Source: Paludibacteraceae bacterium | Lineage (GTDB): Bacteria; Bacteroidota; Bacteroidia; Bacteroidales; Paludibacteraceae | Assembly: GCA_024400275.1 (NCBI GenBank) | Contig: JAKSMY010000019.1 | Span: 1-34,102 of the forward strand | Direction: 5' to 3' | Length of the DNA stretch: 34,102 bases | Shown here: piece after piece, positions 7,433 through 15,726 of the stretch | How positions within the stretch are numbered: position 1 is the stretch's first letter | How the letters are laid out: each line of letters starts with the position of its first letter | Made by a program: the position numbers and the translations under genes | Notes under the pieces: model-generated | What the model saw: only the letters and a program-made list of their open reading frames with translations | Databases searched by the model: none | Told to the model about the DNA's origin: nothing

Positions 7433-10348
7433 ATGAAAAGATTGTGTTTATTTTTCGCTCTCATCTTACCTCTGACCTTAACTGCCAAGGATTACCAAGT
7501 CTATAGTGTTCACGGACTTGTTATCTCCGCCACCGACGGTTCGCCCGTCGAATTGGCTGCCGTGCAACTGTTCAAAACAGGACAGAAAGGCGACAGCACC
7601 ATGATTACGGGTGTACAGGCTGATCTAAACGGTGAATACTGGCTGACCTCTGTTCCGGAAGGAGAGTATAAACTGTGGTTCAGCAGCATAGGTTTCAAGC
7701 CTAACAGCCGCAAAGTGAACGTCAAAGGCAACGTAACCGTTCCCACAATACGTTTGCAGGAAGATATAGCCCTGCTGCAAGAAGTGCAGGTAAAAGGTAA
7801 AGCCGCCGAAATGACCGTCAAAGGCGACACCATCGAATACAACACCGCCGCCTATCAGGTCAGCGAGACGGCTATGGTGGAGGACCTGCTCAAAAAAATG
7901 AACGGTGTGGAAGTTGATAAAGAAGGAAAAGTAACCATCAACGGCGAGGAGATAAAAGGCGTACGCATAGACGGCAAGAAATTCTTTGGCGATGACGTAC
8001 AAGCCGCCACAAAAAATATCCCTGCCGAGATGATTCAGAAAATACAAGTCATCGACGAGAAGTCGGATATGGCAAAACTGACAGGTTTCGAGGACGACGA
8101 GACGGAACGTATCATTAACCTCACGCTCAAAGAGGACCGCAAGAAAGGCGTGTTTGGCAATTATAATGCCGGATTGGGTGCTGACATATATCCCGCCTCT
8201 TCCGATAATAAATGGCGTGCCAAAGACGACATACGCTATTCGGCAGGCGTATTTACCAATATATTGTCGGGCGAAAGTCAAACCACCGTCATCGGTTCTG
8301 CCAACAACACCAACGATATCCGTTCCGGACGTGGACGGGGTATGTTCAGCGGACAAAACGCAGGTATCACCAACACCGAAAACATCGGACTAAACACCAA
8401 TATCGACTTCACCGACAAAATCAATAAACGCGATAGCCAATCGTCCATGCTCTTCGGTGGGGACATCAGTTTTAATCACTCGCTCAACAACACCGACTCC
8501 AGAAGCAACAAGGAAAACTACTCCGGACCTATCACCTTCTTCAACACCGACACCGCCACCAAACAATCACACGGCTGGGACATCAACGCACGTTTCGAGT
8601 TGGAATACCAAATCGACACCCTCAACAAGATTATTTTGAAGCCCAATATCGGTTATACCAATAATTATAGCGACGAAGACCAAGCCTATATCTATCGCCG
8701 TGACTCGTCAGACGAGCAGAACGCCTTGCCGGCTGTGCCCGACTCTATCATCAATAGCGGTTCACAATATCGCTATAACAAATCCGAGGACATCAAAGCC
8801 GGCATACAAATGATTTATAATCATAAGTTCTATAAGCCCGGACGTTCGGTCACTCTCAACGCCAATATAGATTTCACCAACACAAAAGGCAATACGGACA
8901 CCAAAGCCCTTGACCGCCTTGCCGACACCACTAAAGTCAACCAGTACACGCGTTCCAAGAGCAACACGCTCAACCTGCGCTTGCGGACATCGTGGGTGGA
9001 GCCGATTGCGGGACATAACCATTTCCTCGAGACCGTCATCATGTTCGGCACCAACCTGCGGCGAAGCAACAAAGACCAGTACGATTTTGACAAGCAGGAA
9101 AGTACTTTTGTGTACAGCGATGATTTCTCCAACCGGTTAGAAAACACTTTTTTCCAAGAATCAATCGCCCTTTCTTATCGTTATATCAAAGGCAATACGG
9201 ACCTCACGGTAGGTGCCCAATTCAATCCCAGCCAGACAATTTCACGCACGTATTACGGCACCGCACTATCGCGCGACACCACTATCTACGCCTGGAACTG
9301 GAGCCCGACAGTACGGCTGAAATATAACTTCGGTAAGAAAGAGTTTGCACGCATTCATTATCGCGGGCGCAACAACCAGCCATCCATCAATCAGATGGAA
9401 CCTGTCCGCAATAACTCGAATGCGATGAACGAGACGGTAGGTAATCTGGGACTTAAGCCCGCCTTCGCACACAACATACACGCCATGTACAGCAAGTTCG
9501 ACCAGGACAAGTTCTGGTCACTTATGACCGGCATACACGCTACTATCACGCAAGATGCCCTGGTCAACAACTCCATCTACGACAAAACAGGCAAACTATA
9601 CCAACAGACCGTTAATGCCAAAGGTATTCCTTGGAATATCAGCGGAGACTTGATGTTCAACACCCCTCTTGCCAACAAACTGCTGCAACTGAACACACGT
9701 ACTTCCATCGCCTACAACGAGCGACTGATGTATATCACACGCGAAAAAGATGCTGCCGAGATTCATGAGTTGATGGACCGTAACGCATTCCCGTTGGGAG
9801 AAGAAAGTAAAACAGGCAATGTCAATCTGCGGGAGAATTTATCGTTCCGTATCACACACGACATTGTTGATTTGGGACTTGTCGGCACAGTTTCTTATAC
9901 GCGCACGCTCAATAACCTCAACAAATCGTCTCTAAGCAATGTCGTGGACTGGAGCGTTACCGGTGATGTCACTTTCCACTTGCCAAAGAGTTGGAATATA
10001 ACAGCCGATTGCGGTTACACGGACCGTATCGGATATAACGGGCTGAACAACACCAACGAGATTCTTCTGAACGCCTCCATCGACAAAACATGGGGCAACG
10101 GCACCTTGATGATTAAGGCTTATGATATCCTGCACCAAAAGAAAAACATTGTGCAGATTATCAGCGAGAACTCCGTCTCCTACCAGCAATGCAACACCCT
10201 GCCTACGTACATTATGCTGACTTTTACGTATAAGTTCAACAAGATGGGTGACCTCAAAGCAACGGGCAATGCTGCCTATATGCAGGAGATGTACGAATCC
10301 GGTGCTGATCCGTACAAAGGCAGGATGTTTGAAAAAGGGCGTTTTTAG
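7433..10348 (+). CDS. outer-membrane beta-barrel protein with carboxypeptidase-regulatory and plug-like domains
   Basis: 971 aa. Signal peptide about 1-18, then a CarboxypepD_reg-like beta sandwich (about 25-110, VISATDGSPVELAAV), a TonB-receptor-like plug (about 130-240, VEDLLKKMNGVEVDKEG, GVRIDGKKFFGDD) and a long barrel rich in N, T and aromatic residues to the end. This matches the Bacteroidota outer-membrane barrel family 3 proteins related to TonB-dependent receptors. No SusD partner lies beside it on the same strand, so I do not call it SusC. Substrate unknown. It is the last gene of the rho operon, 4 bp after ribF. Confidence 0.88.
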   Translation: MKRLCLFFALILPLTLTAKDYQVYSVHGLVISATDGSPVELAAVQLFKTGQKGDSTMITGVQADLNGEYWLTSVPEGEYKLWFSSIGFKPNSRKVNVKGNVTVPTIRLQEDIALLQEVQVKGKAAEMTVKGDTIEYNTAAYQVSETAMVEDLLKKMNGVEVDKEGKVTINGEEIKGVRIDGKKFFGDDVQAATKNIPAEMIQKIQVIDEKSDMAKLTGFEDDETERIINLTLKEDRKKGVFGNYNAGLGADIYPASSDNKWRAKDDIRYSAGVFTNILSGESQTTVIGSANNTNDIRSGRGRGMFSGQNAGITNTENIGLNTNIDFTDKINKRDSQSSMLFGGDISFNHSLNNTDSRSNKENYSGPITFFNTDTATKQSHGWDINARFELEYQIDTLNKIILKPNIGYTNNYSDEDQAYIYRRDSSDEQNALPAVPDSIINSGSQYRYNKSEDIKAGIQMIYNHKFYKPGRSVTLNANIDFTNTKGNTDTKALDRLADTTKVNQYTRSKSNTLNLRLRTSWVEPIAGHNHFLETVIMFGTNLRRSNKDQYDFDKQESTFVYSDDFSNRLENTFFQESIALSYRYIKGNTDLTVGAQFNPSQTISRTYYGTALSRDTTIYAWNWSPTVRLKYNFGKKEFARIHYRGRNNQPSINQMEPVRNNSNAMNETVGNLGLKPAFAHNIHAMYSKFDQDKFWSLMTGIHATITQDALVNNSIYDKTGKLYQQTVNAKGIPWNISGDLMFNTPLANKLLQLNTRTSIAYNERLMYITREKDAAEIHELMDRNAFPLGEESKTGNVNLRENLSFRITHDIVDLGLVGTVSYTRTLNNLNKSSLSNVVDWSVTGDVTFHLPKSWNITADCGYTDRIGYNGLNNTNEILLNASIDKTWGNGTLMIKAYDILHQKKNIVQIISENSVSYQQCNTLPTYIMLTFTYKFNKMGDLKATGNAAYMQEMYESGADPYKGRMFEKGRF

Positions 10349-10364
10349 TATACTCACGGGTCGC

Positions 10365-10385
10365 TCACCTCAAAACTGGCGATTG
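10365..10385. repeat. 21-bp direct repeat, copy 1
   Basis: TCACCTCAAAACTGGCGATTG recurs at 10691-10711 with one change (GGC to GAC). Both lie in the convergent gap between the barrel gene and the SusD-like gene. Together with the 11-bp tandem repeats and GTTCGTTCACC words this gap (10349-10764) is filled with short dispersed repeats; no gene was recognised in it. Confidence 0.75.
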
Positions 10386-10479
10386 CTCCTCCTCTCCCCC
10401 ACCACGCAAGCGCGTCGGGAATCCTTTTCCCCCAAAATCGGAACGTTTTTCGAGCGCAATTTGAGAGGATATAATGGGG

Positions 10480-10512
10480 CTATACATTAGATATACATAG
10501 GTTATACATAGG
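10480..10512. repeat. three 11-bp tandem repeats
   Basis: Three units of 11 bp (CTATACATTAG, ATATACATAGG, TTATACATAGG). Period and base composition parallel the triplet at 24-56, and again a strong hairpin follows downstream. Confidence 0.7.
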
Positions 10513-10612
10513 ATACGCTTATTTGCTCTTTAAGACAGACTTAATTAGGTGTCACCACTTACACCTGATTTGTTCTAAAAAGATGTATTTGTAAAGATTA
10601 CTATTTTTAAGA

Positions 10613-10649
10613 TTAAGGGGCGAAATGCGTGTTGCATTTCGCCCCTTAA
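10613..10649. terminator. 16-bp perfect hairpin between convergent genes
   Basis: 10613-10628 (TTAAGGGGCGAAATGC) pairs perfectly with 10634-10649 around a 5-nt loop. It lies between the end of the plus-strand operon (10348) and the end of the minus-strand SusD-like gene (10765), so it could stop transcripts from both sides. T-runs are weak on the plus side; on the minus side the sequence after the stem is TCTTAAAAATAG. Confidence 0.65.
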
Positions 10650-10690
10650 CCGTTCGTTCACCCTTCGTTCATCGTTCGTTTGCGGTACGT

Positions 10691-10711
10691 TCACCTCAAA
10701 ACTGACGATTG
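10691..10711. repeat. 21-bp direct repeat, copy 2
   Basis: Second copy of the element at 10365-10385 (20 of 21 identical). It follows three GTTCGTT-type words (10652-10680) immediately after the hairpin. Confidence 0.75.
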
Positions 10712-10764
10712 TTAAGAAACCCCATGGCACTAAAGAATAAATGCTACAGATTTATGGCAGTAAC

Positions 10765-12801
10765 TTATTGATTATATCCCGGATTTTGCTTCCAAGAGGG
10801 AGTTTTTTGCAAAACGTAATAAGGTAATGGGAACAAGTTATATTCCGCAGGGAATGTACTTTTTACGCCATCATTCTTGCCACCCTTTCCTTCCCAGTTA
10901 TAGGTATTCTGCCCTCCAAATCTGCCGAAACGAATCAGGTCAGAGCGACGACGTCCCTCAGCATAGAACTCACGTCCCCATTCATCAATCAAATTGTCAA
11001 GCGTAAGCGAAGTAAATTCTGTTGCATTTGCACGGAGGCGCAGAGTATTAACAGCATCTAAAGCCGTTAAAGTCCCTTGTTGCTGACCACCTCGAGTAAG
11101 GGCTTCAGCGTATGTTAAATAGGCCTCTGCCTTACGCATCATCGGAATATCTGTCTCTGCCCATTCTTGGCTTGAAGGAGTATAAGAGGACGAATAACCT
11201 AAGTTAGTCCATTTAGTGATTGCCCAGCAGTCATAAAATGCATCAGTACCATTACCGGATTGCTGTCCACGAACCTTCCAAGATTGTCCATTACAATAAC
11301 TGCAAAGAATTGCACGATCATCTCCAACAGCACCGGCTACACATTCTTCTTTGATATTAGTAGCATCGTTTAACGGAGTAAACAACGACACTAAAGTCGG
11401 CTTAGAGCGAGCGCAAGTCCAACCTGCGTTTAATCCATAGTCCGGCATTCCAATATCACGGGTGGAGGCTATTAGTAGTATTGAGCCACCATAACTATAT
11501 GCTGTTTGTGAGTTATTGTCAGAGGCGAAGATGATTTCCTGTGCAGCCGTATTGCCGTAATTAAAATGCTCCGCATCATTATCTCCGGCAAAAAGATGTT
11601 TATATTCCGTTGCTAATTGATAATGTGTATCGTTAATAACCATAGCAGCATATTGTGCTGCTTCGCTATAGAACGATGTGCCTCCCGTATAGACTACACC
11701 ATTCAGATAAACGCGGCTCAATAGCACCCACGCGGCAGCCTTATCCACGCGGTAGTAAGACGCACGTGAACCGGCATCAGGTAAGTCAGTCAAGCATGCT
11801 TTAAGTTCATTCACCACAAAGTGGAATACCTCTGTGCGAGTATTTTGTGCCGGTTCGGATGCCAAACAGGGTTCATCTATGATAGCGACATTGCCATACA
11901 AGTCTAATAAATAATAATAATAGAACGCGCGCATGAAGCGAACTTCCGCACGCTTAGTTATGATAGTTTGCTCGCTCTTGTCCTTAGTTAGATAAAGGTA
12001 TTTATTGCATAAGTTGATATTATAATACAAGCGTCTAAAGAGACCTTCAAAGAGATCATTGTTACTATCCCATGCATTGATACGTAACTGAGATATACCA
12101 AAATCGGCCCAAATCCACCAGAGGTGGTCGGCAGATAATTCATTGAGATACCACATCGTACGATAGAATCCGGTAAATCCTTCATCCATATTAGGAATAT
12201 CCGCATATCCTATAGGCATCATTTTACCGGTTAATATCATACGCGAATAGATGTCCGCGAAGATTTCGTCAGGGTTTTCTGTTGAGTCCACAAACGGATC
12301 TGTAACTACGATATGTTTCGTAACGGACACATTGCCACTATGTATGGCAATATCTGTCGCTCCCTTCTTGAGTGGAGAAAATAAAACATATCCTTTTTCC
12401 ATTTTATATTCAAATAACGATGGATCCTGTACCTCCAACCATACTGAATCAGACGAGTAATACGGTTCAATCGCGTAAAAAGCCGAAGGAACGACATTGT
12501 CCTTAAACTCCGCATAATTAGGCATCTGAATAGTATCTACTTTTGTTTCTAAAGTAATTGATTTCGTGTGATAAGGATGCCACGTAAGGCTATCAACCGA
12601 CCTTAACATATAGCCAGTAGAACCACCCGACTTTAACCATATTGTTAAAGAGGTATTATTAATGGAGAGGCTATCTATTTCAGATAGTTTATACGTATTA
12701 TAGGAATAGAGAAAATCGTATGCATGAAACCAAACGGTGAGTTGACCAATAGCAGTGCCGATTACCATAGATAACAATATGCTTAGTAGTAGTTTTTTCA
12801 T
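10765..12801 (-). CDS. SusD/RagB-like protein with an N-terminal Ig-like extension and no lipobox
   Basis: 678 aa. The C-terminal ~480 residues are SusD/RagB-like: RAEVRFMRAFYYYYLLDLYGN, AAAWVLLSRVYLNG, RKAEAYLTYAEALTRGG, LIDEWGREFYAEGRRRSDLIRFGRF and a C-terminal NLFPLPYYVLQ...QNPGY. Such proteins bind glycans or peptides at the cell surface. Unusually, about 190 residues precede this region, including a probable BIG2-type Ig-like domain ending GATDIAIHSGNVSVTKHIVV. The signal peptide (MKKLLLSILLSMVIGTAIGQ) has no cysteine, so it is not a typical lipoprotein. No SusC gene adjoins it. Its ATG overlaps the stop of the upstream gene (ATGA), so the two are coupled. Confidence 0.85.
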   Translation of the reverse strand: MKKLLLSILLSMVIGTAIGQLTVWFHAYDFLYSYNTYKLSEIDSLSINNTSLTIWLKSGGSTGYMLRSVDSLTWHPYHTKSITLETKVDTIQMPNYAEFKDNVVPSAFYAIEPYYSSDSVWLEVQDPSLFEYKMEKGYVLFSPLKKGATDIAIHSGNVSVTKHIVVTDPFVDSTENPDEIFADIYSRMILTGKMMPIGYADIPNMDEGFTGFYRTMWYLNELSADHLWWIWADFGISQLRINAWDSNNDLFEGLFRRLYYNINLCNKYLYLTKDKSEQTIITKRAEVRFMRAFYYYYLLDLYGNVAIIDEPCLASEPAQNTRTEVFHFVVNELKACLTDLPDAGSRASYYRVDKAAAWVLLSRVYLNGVVYTGGTSFYSEAAQYAAMVINDTHYQLATEYKHLFAGDNDAEHFNYGNTAAQEIIFASDNNSQTAYSYGGSILLIASTRDIGMPDYGLNAGWTCARSKPTLVSLFTPLNDATNIKEECVAGAVGDDRAILCSYCNGQSWKVRGQQSGNGTDAFYDCWAITKWTNLGYSSSYTPSSQEWAETDIPMMRKAEAYLTYAEALTRGGQQQGTLTALDAVNTLRLRANATEFTSLTLDNLIDEWGREFYAEGRRRSDLIRFGRFGGQNTYNWEGKGGKNDGVKSTFPAEYNLFPLPYYVLQKTPSWKQNPGYNQ

Positions 12802-13280
12802 TTTTTTATCATTTTATATGGTACATTATTAATCATCAACAAGTACGTTCCAACCGCAAAGTTTCCGATATAAACCGGCATAGGATTTTCCGATACCAGA
12901 ATGGATGCCATTAAATTGCCCGACATGGAATAAATCAAGATGTTGTCGTTTGTGCTTACTCCAGCGATATAGACTATATCTTGCGCTGTATTAGGATAAA
13001 TCTGAATCGCCTTAGTCGTTTGAATCGTATTGACATCGGTCGGCTGATTATCCACCACAAATTTGGTTTCTTCAGACAATGGCACTTTAGCAATCACTTC
13101 GTTACTCATATCGCGAAGCACCATATTGCCATCTTCAAAAGTGGTAGGACCTAAGTTACTTGCTAACTCTATCAAATTCGGCTGGTTGAGCCGCTTGATA
13201 ATAATTTGAAAATCTGCTTTAAGAGTACTACTTCCCAATAGGATAGAAAGTAGCATTACAATAATCGGTTTTCTGTTCAT
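12798..13280 (-). CDS. small secreted protein with type IX C-terminal sorting domain
   Basis: 160 aa. I start it at the ATG at 13280 because this begins a clear signal peptide (MNRKPIIVMLLSILLGSSTLKA); a longer frame to 13358 adds no recognisable sequence and spans the promoter region. The last ~75 residues fit a Por-type sorting domain: IQIYPNTAQDIVYI, then ILIYSMSGNLM, a GNFAVGTYLLMI turn, and the terminal basic KMIKK. The sorting domain makes up almost half the protein, leaving only about 65 residues of mature sequence (FEDGNMVLRDMSNEVIAKV). It overlaps the SusD-like gene by 4 bp. It is probably carried to the surface by the PorT-containing secretion system; role unknown. Confidence 0.75.
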   Translation of the reverse strand: MNRKPIIVMLLSILLGSSTLKADFQIIIKRLNQPNLIELASNLGPTTFEDGNMVLRDMSNEVIAKVPLSEETKFVVDNQPTDVNTIQTTKAIQIYPNTAQDIVYIAGVSTNDNILIYSMSGNLMASILVSENPMPVYIGNFAVGTYLLMINNVPYKMIKK

Positions 13281-13306
13281 GTTTTTATGGTTTATTTTTT
13301 CAGTTG

Positions 13307-13314
13307 CAAAACTA
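13307..13314 (-). promoter_or_regulatory. -7 box of the sorted-protein/SusD-like operon
   Basis: On the minus strand TAGTTTTG (TAnnTTTG) lies 26 nt before the ATG at 13280. The expected -33 position (about 13335) shows no TTG but falls within the inverted repeat at 13327-13370, which may mean an activator or repressor acts there. Confidence 0.5.
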
Positions 13315-13326
13315 CAAAGAAATAAT

Positions 13327-13370
13327 GTCTCGCGAGGTTTATCCCTTTGCAGGGTCATGCCCTGCGAGAC
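13327..13370. repeat. nested inverted repeat (operator or terminator)
   Basis: Outer arms GTCTCGC (13327-13333) and GCGAGAC (13364-13370) enclose, and partly overlap, an inner hairpin GCAGGG (13349-13354)/CCCTGC (13360-13365). It lies between the ORF6N gene and the next operon. It could terminate the former or control the latter. Confidence 0.55.
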
Positions 13371-13418
13371 GTGGTTAATTCTTTTTTTTCTTAATATATT
13401 TAGATACTATATGAATAA

Positions 13419-14012
13419 TCAAACATCAAAACCAATAGGACGACGTGGCTTTTCTTGTGGTTTGGTTTGTAACTCAGCTAAAGTATGGTTTATCAATTCT
13501 AATTGCATTGCCGTATCTTCGTTAATGTCATTTTGATCATGAAGAATATTTTCTATGTACAAATTCAAATTGGTAATTCTCTCTGACAATAATTCAATTT
13601 GTTTTTCCGTGCTTGATAATGCCACAAACTTATTTCGCATTGCAATAAATGCACGTGTAATTGTTACACTCACATTGATAGCAACATCACTATGCAAGAT
13701 AGATGCTAACATCACCAATCCATATTCCGTAAAAGCGTATGGTAACGCCGACTTGGGTCGCTTGTTAATGGATGTCATCACATTTTGTGATAAGATACTA
13801 ACCCACTCATCTTCAGTAAGTTGAAACATAAAATCCTCAGGGAAACGAGCCAAATTACGCTTAACAGCTTGATTCAATACACGCGTTTCAACATGATACA
13901 ACTCTGCCAAATCAAAATCCAACATGACACGTATTCCACGTATTTCATAAATACGCGATTGAATATCCAACAATTGTTTGGTAGATAATACTATTTCATT
14001 TTGTTCATCCAT
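13419..14012 (-). CDS. ORF6N domain-containing protein (phage antirepressor-like)
   Basis: 197 aa. The N-terminal ~100 residues match the ORF6N DNA-binding domain: IYEIRGIRVMLDFDLAELY, VLNQAVKRNLARFPEDFMFQL, LPYAFTEYGLVMLASIL. The C-terminal part (STEKQIELLSERITNLNLYIE) is probably a coiled coil. ORF6N proteins are common in phages and as accessory chromosomal genes in Bacteroidota, and are thought to be DNA-binding regulators. I start it at the ATG at 14012; residues from a longer frame (to 14114) overlap the upstream gene and look random. It lies 38 bp after the HPr-kinase-like gene on the same strand, possibly as a later insertion at the cassette end. Target unknown. Confidence 0.85.
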   Translation of the reverse strand: MDEQNEIVLSTKQLLDIQSRIYEIRGIRVMLDFDLAELYHVETRVLNQAVKRNLARFPEDFMFQLTEDEWVSILSQNVMTSINKRPKSALPYAFTEYGLVMLASILHSDVAINVSVTITRAFIAMRNKFVALSSTEKQIELLSERITNLNLYIENILHDQNDINEDTAMQLELINHTLAELQTKPQEKPRRPIGFDV

Positions 14013-14050
14013 ATATTTTATAGACTCATGCCCTATGGGAGTGGGGTTAA

Positions 14051-14932
14051 CTAAGCGGATGGGGTATTGACCGTACTCTCGCACAGGCGGGCGGCATCGG
14101 TGTCCGGCAGACAATCCAGCGTATGCACAGGCAAAGTTTGTATGATGCCTGCAATGGTGGCATATAAAGCGTCCATCATTTCCGGCACTATCTTCAGTCC
14201 GCTGGCAGAGGACAGCATATAAGCATAAGCCTCCGGCAATCTGAGTTGCTTAATCTCATTTTTGGGAGCTTGATTAAGTTTAACAATACCGCCGACCGGC
14301 ACATCTTTATTGATATAACAAGGCGTTTTGCCACTCCAAGGTGACCCATATACGCGTATTTCGCCATTATCCAACAAGCGCAAGATAGGGTTATCATCAT
14401 TCAGCAGACGCGCATCAGCAAAAGCCTCCATCCACAGACGGGAATGAGTGGATTTACCGGTGCCTGACCTACCTAAGAACAGGAAACCCTTTCCGTCCTT
14501 AACCGTTACCGAAGCATGCATCTCTAAAGCTCCCTTGTCGGCTGTGGTAAAGGCAAACAAGAGCATAACGGCATTATCAATGGCGAACTTGGTGGCATTG
14601 TCGGCAACCTGAAGAGTGGCTTCGGAGAAAGTTTCGGTGGCGCGAATCGTTGCACACGTATCACCTGCTTTGGTCATGGCTATGGTTAATAACCAATCCG
14701 TGCCTACTCTATACACTTCAATGCGAGGCATATCATCGTCCGATGTATCCGTAAAAACAGATACTTTGTCCGAAGGAATTTCCACCTTACCTAATGTCAA
14801 ATGGAACAATAAGCCTTGCGATTGCGTATCCGTAGCAAACGGTTCGTAATTGCGTAACAAATCGAGATGTTTCTGCTCAGCCGTTATCGAAAAGACGAAA
14901 CCTGCTACTTTATAATACCTGCTGTTTGCCAT
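14051..14932 (-). CDS. HPr kinase-like / PEP carboxykinase-fold protein
   Basis: 293 aa. Seen: P-loop GRSGTGKST (154-162), an acidic LLNDDNPILR (176-185) and GSPWSGKTPCY (196-206) before VGGIVKLNQ, the arrangement of HPr-kinase/PckA-fold proteins found beside PqqD genes. In lasso-peptide clusters related kinases phosphorylate the precursor; whether this one acts on a peptide is inference. N-terminal residues 1-130 form a separate beta-rich part. Its start overlaps the end of the pqqD-like gene by 28 bp, so the cassette is tightly coupled. It is unlikely to be true HprK because no HPr or PTS genes are near and the HprK N-domain is absent. Confidence 0.8.
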   Translation of the reverse strand: MANSRYYKVAGFVFSITAEQKHLDLLRNYEPFATDTQSQGLLFHLTLGKVEIPSDKVSVFTDTSDDDMPRIEVYRVGTDWLLTIAMTKAGDTCATIRATETFSEATLQVADNATKFAIDNAVMLLFAFTTADKGALEMHASVTVKDGKGFLFLGRSGTGKSTHSRLWMEAFADARLLNDDNPILRLLDNGEIRVYGSPWSGKTPCYINKDVPVGGIVKLNQAPKNEIKQLRLPEAYAYMLSSASGLKIVPEMMDALYATIAGIIQTLPVHTLDCLPDTDAARLCESTVNTPSA

Positions 14933-15174
14933 GACTCAATGGTTGTTTGGGCATCTTTCAATGCCTGTTCCTGACTGACCTCATATTCTTCAGTGAGTAA
15001 AGCAGCCAAACGATTGGCATCAAAATCACTGCCATCTTCTACTTTATGCCACAAATAGGCAGCGGTTTCGTTCATGGTAATCATCTTGTTGAAATTGATT
15101 TGTTCAATTCCTTCCCCTACAAGAATGTACTCGTTGCCCAGCGGGCGCAATTTAAATCCTTTTAATATATTCAT
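14905..15174 (-). CDS. PqqD family protein (peptide-binding RRE-like)
   Basis: 89 aa, typical for the family. Seen: the NILKGFKLRPLGNEYILVG start, MITMNETAAYLWHKVEDG (33-50), and an amphipathic helix tail ending WQTAGIIK. PqqD-type proteins form the winged-helix module that recognises leader peptides of ribosomal peptide natural products. No radical-SAM partner or precursor peptide was found nearby. It sits between the peptidase and kinase-like genes and overlaps the latter by 28 bp. Confidence 0.85.
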   Translation of the reverse strand: MNILKGFKLRPLGNEYILVGEGIEQINFNKMITMNETAAYLWHKVEDGSDFDANRLAALLTEEYEVSQEQALKDAQTTIESWQTAGIIK

Positions 15175-15192
15175 TGTATCAGTTATTATTTG

Positions 15193-15624
15193 TTACAAAA
15201 TCCTTGGAGTATGGCGATACACTTTCAACAGATACCGTCTGACCGGCAACAGCCACAGCCATATCCGCCCTCGCGTCATTGGCTTACGCCGGCCTTTGGG
15301 AGAATGTATGGCGGCAACTTTTGCCAAAACATCTTGACGCATACAGTGTTCTTCGCCGTATAAATTGCCATCACCCATCAAAGTAACGGCATCTCCGTCC
15401 AGCCGAATCAAACGATGCAATACATATCTGTCGTTTTCCACCTCTGCCAAAATAATATCTCCCACCCGCAAGTGCTCCGGACGAGTTAATAAAACACAAT
15501 CTTTTCCGCCTTCGATAAAAGGACGCATACTCACTCCTCCGGGAGTAAAAGTAACATCCCGTCCCTCTTTAATCAAGTGTGCTATTTCCGGAATAAGGAT
15601 AGTATTGGCTATCAAATGAGGCAT
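15193..15624 (-). CDS. S24/S26-family (signal-peptidase-like) peptidase
   Basis: 143 aa. Seen: GGVSMRPFIEGG (29-40) with the likely nucleophile Ser32, RVGDIILAEV, and VLHRLIRLDGDAVTLMGDGN, where His replaces the usual Lys, as in the ER/SipW-type signal peptidases. A positively charged C-terminal segment (RIWLWLLPVRRYLLKVYR) may contact the membrane. First gene of the minus-strand cassette; pqqD follows after 18 bp. It could cleave a leader peptide, but its substrate is unknown. Confidence 0.82.
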   Translation of the reverse strand: MPHLIANTILIPEIAHLIKEGRDVTFTPGGVSMRPFIEGGKDCVLLTRPEHLRVGDIILAEVENDRYVLHRLIRLDGDAVTLMGDGNLYGEEHCMRQDVLAKVAAIHSPKGRRKPMTRGRIWLWLLPVRRYLLKVYRHTPRIL

Positions 15625-15653
15625 TTATATTGAACTTTTATTCAAATTTTTTG

Positions 15654-15701
15654 CAAAGGTACAAAAAAACTTGCACATATCAAAAAAAAAGTGTAACTTT
15701 G
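15654..15701. promoter_or_regulatory. back-to-back promoters sharing one -33 element (peptidase and GH13 genes)
   Basis: The near-palindrome TTGCACATATCAA (15671-15683) supplies a TTG on each strand. Plus: TTG 15671, 20-bp gap, TAACTTTG 15694-15701, towards the GH13 gene. Minus: TTG at 15683-15681, 19-bp gap, TACCTTTG (complement of 15654-15661), towards the peptidase gene. Both spacings fit the Bacteroides consensus. Confidence 0.8.
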
Positions 15702-15726
15702 CGACCGAATTAGTCATTTTATCGCC

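Noticed and set aside
7625..8356. 243-aa reverse-strand frame inside the barrel gene
   Set aside because: It is a shadow of the barrel gene; no motif and no promoter.
7433..12801. SusC/SusD pair formed by the 7433 barrel gene and the 10765 SusD-like gene
   Set aside because: The genes are convergent, separated by a strong hairpin and repeats, and the barrel is of the family-3 type rather than SusC.
14051..14932. True HPr kinase (HprK)
   Set aside because: Although the P-loop and HprK-like strings are present, the HprK N-domain is missing and its neighbours are PqqD and a peptidase, not PTS genes.
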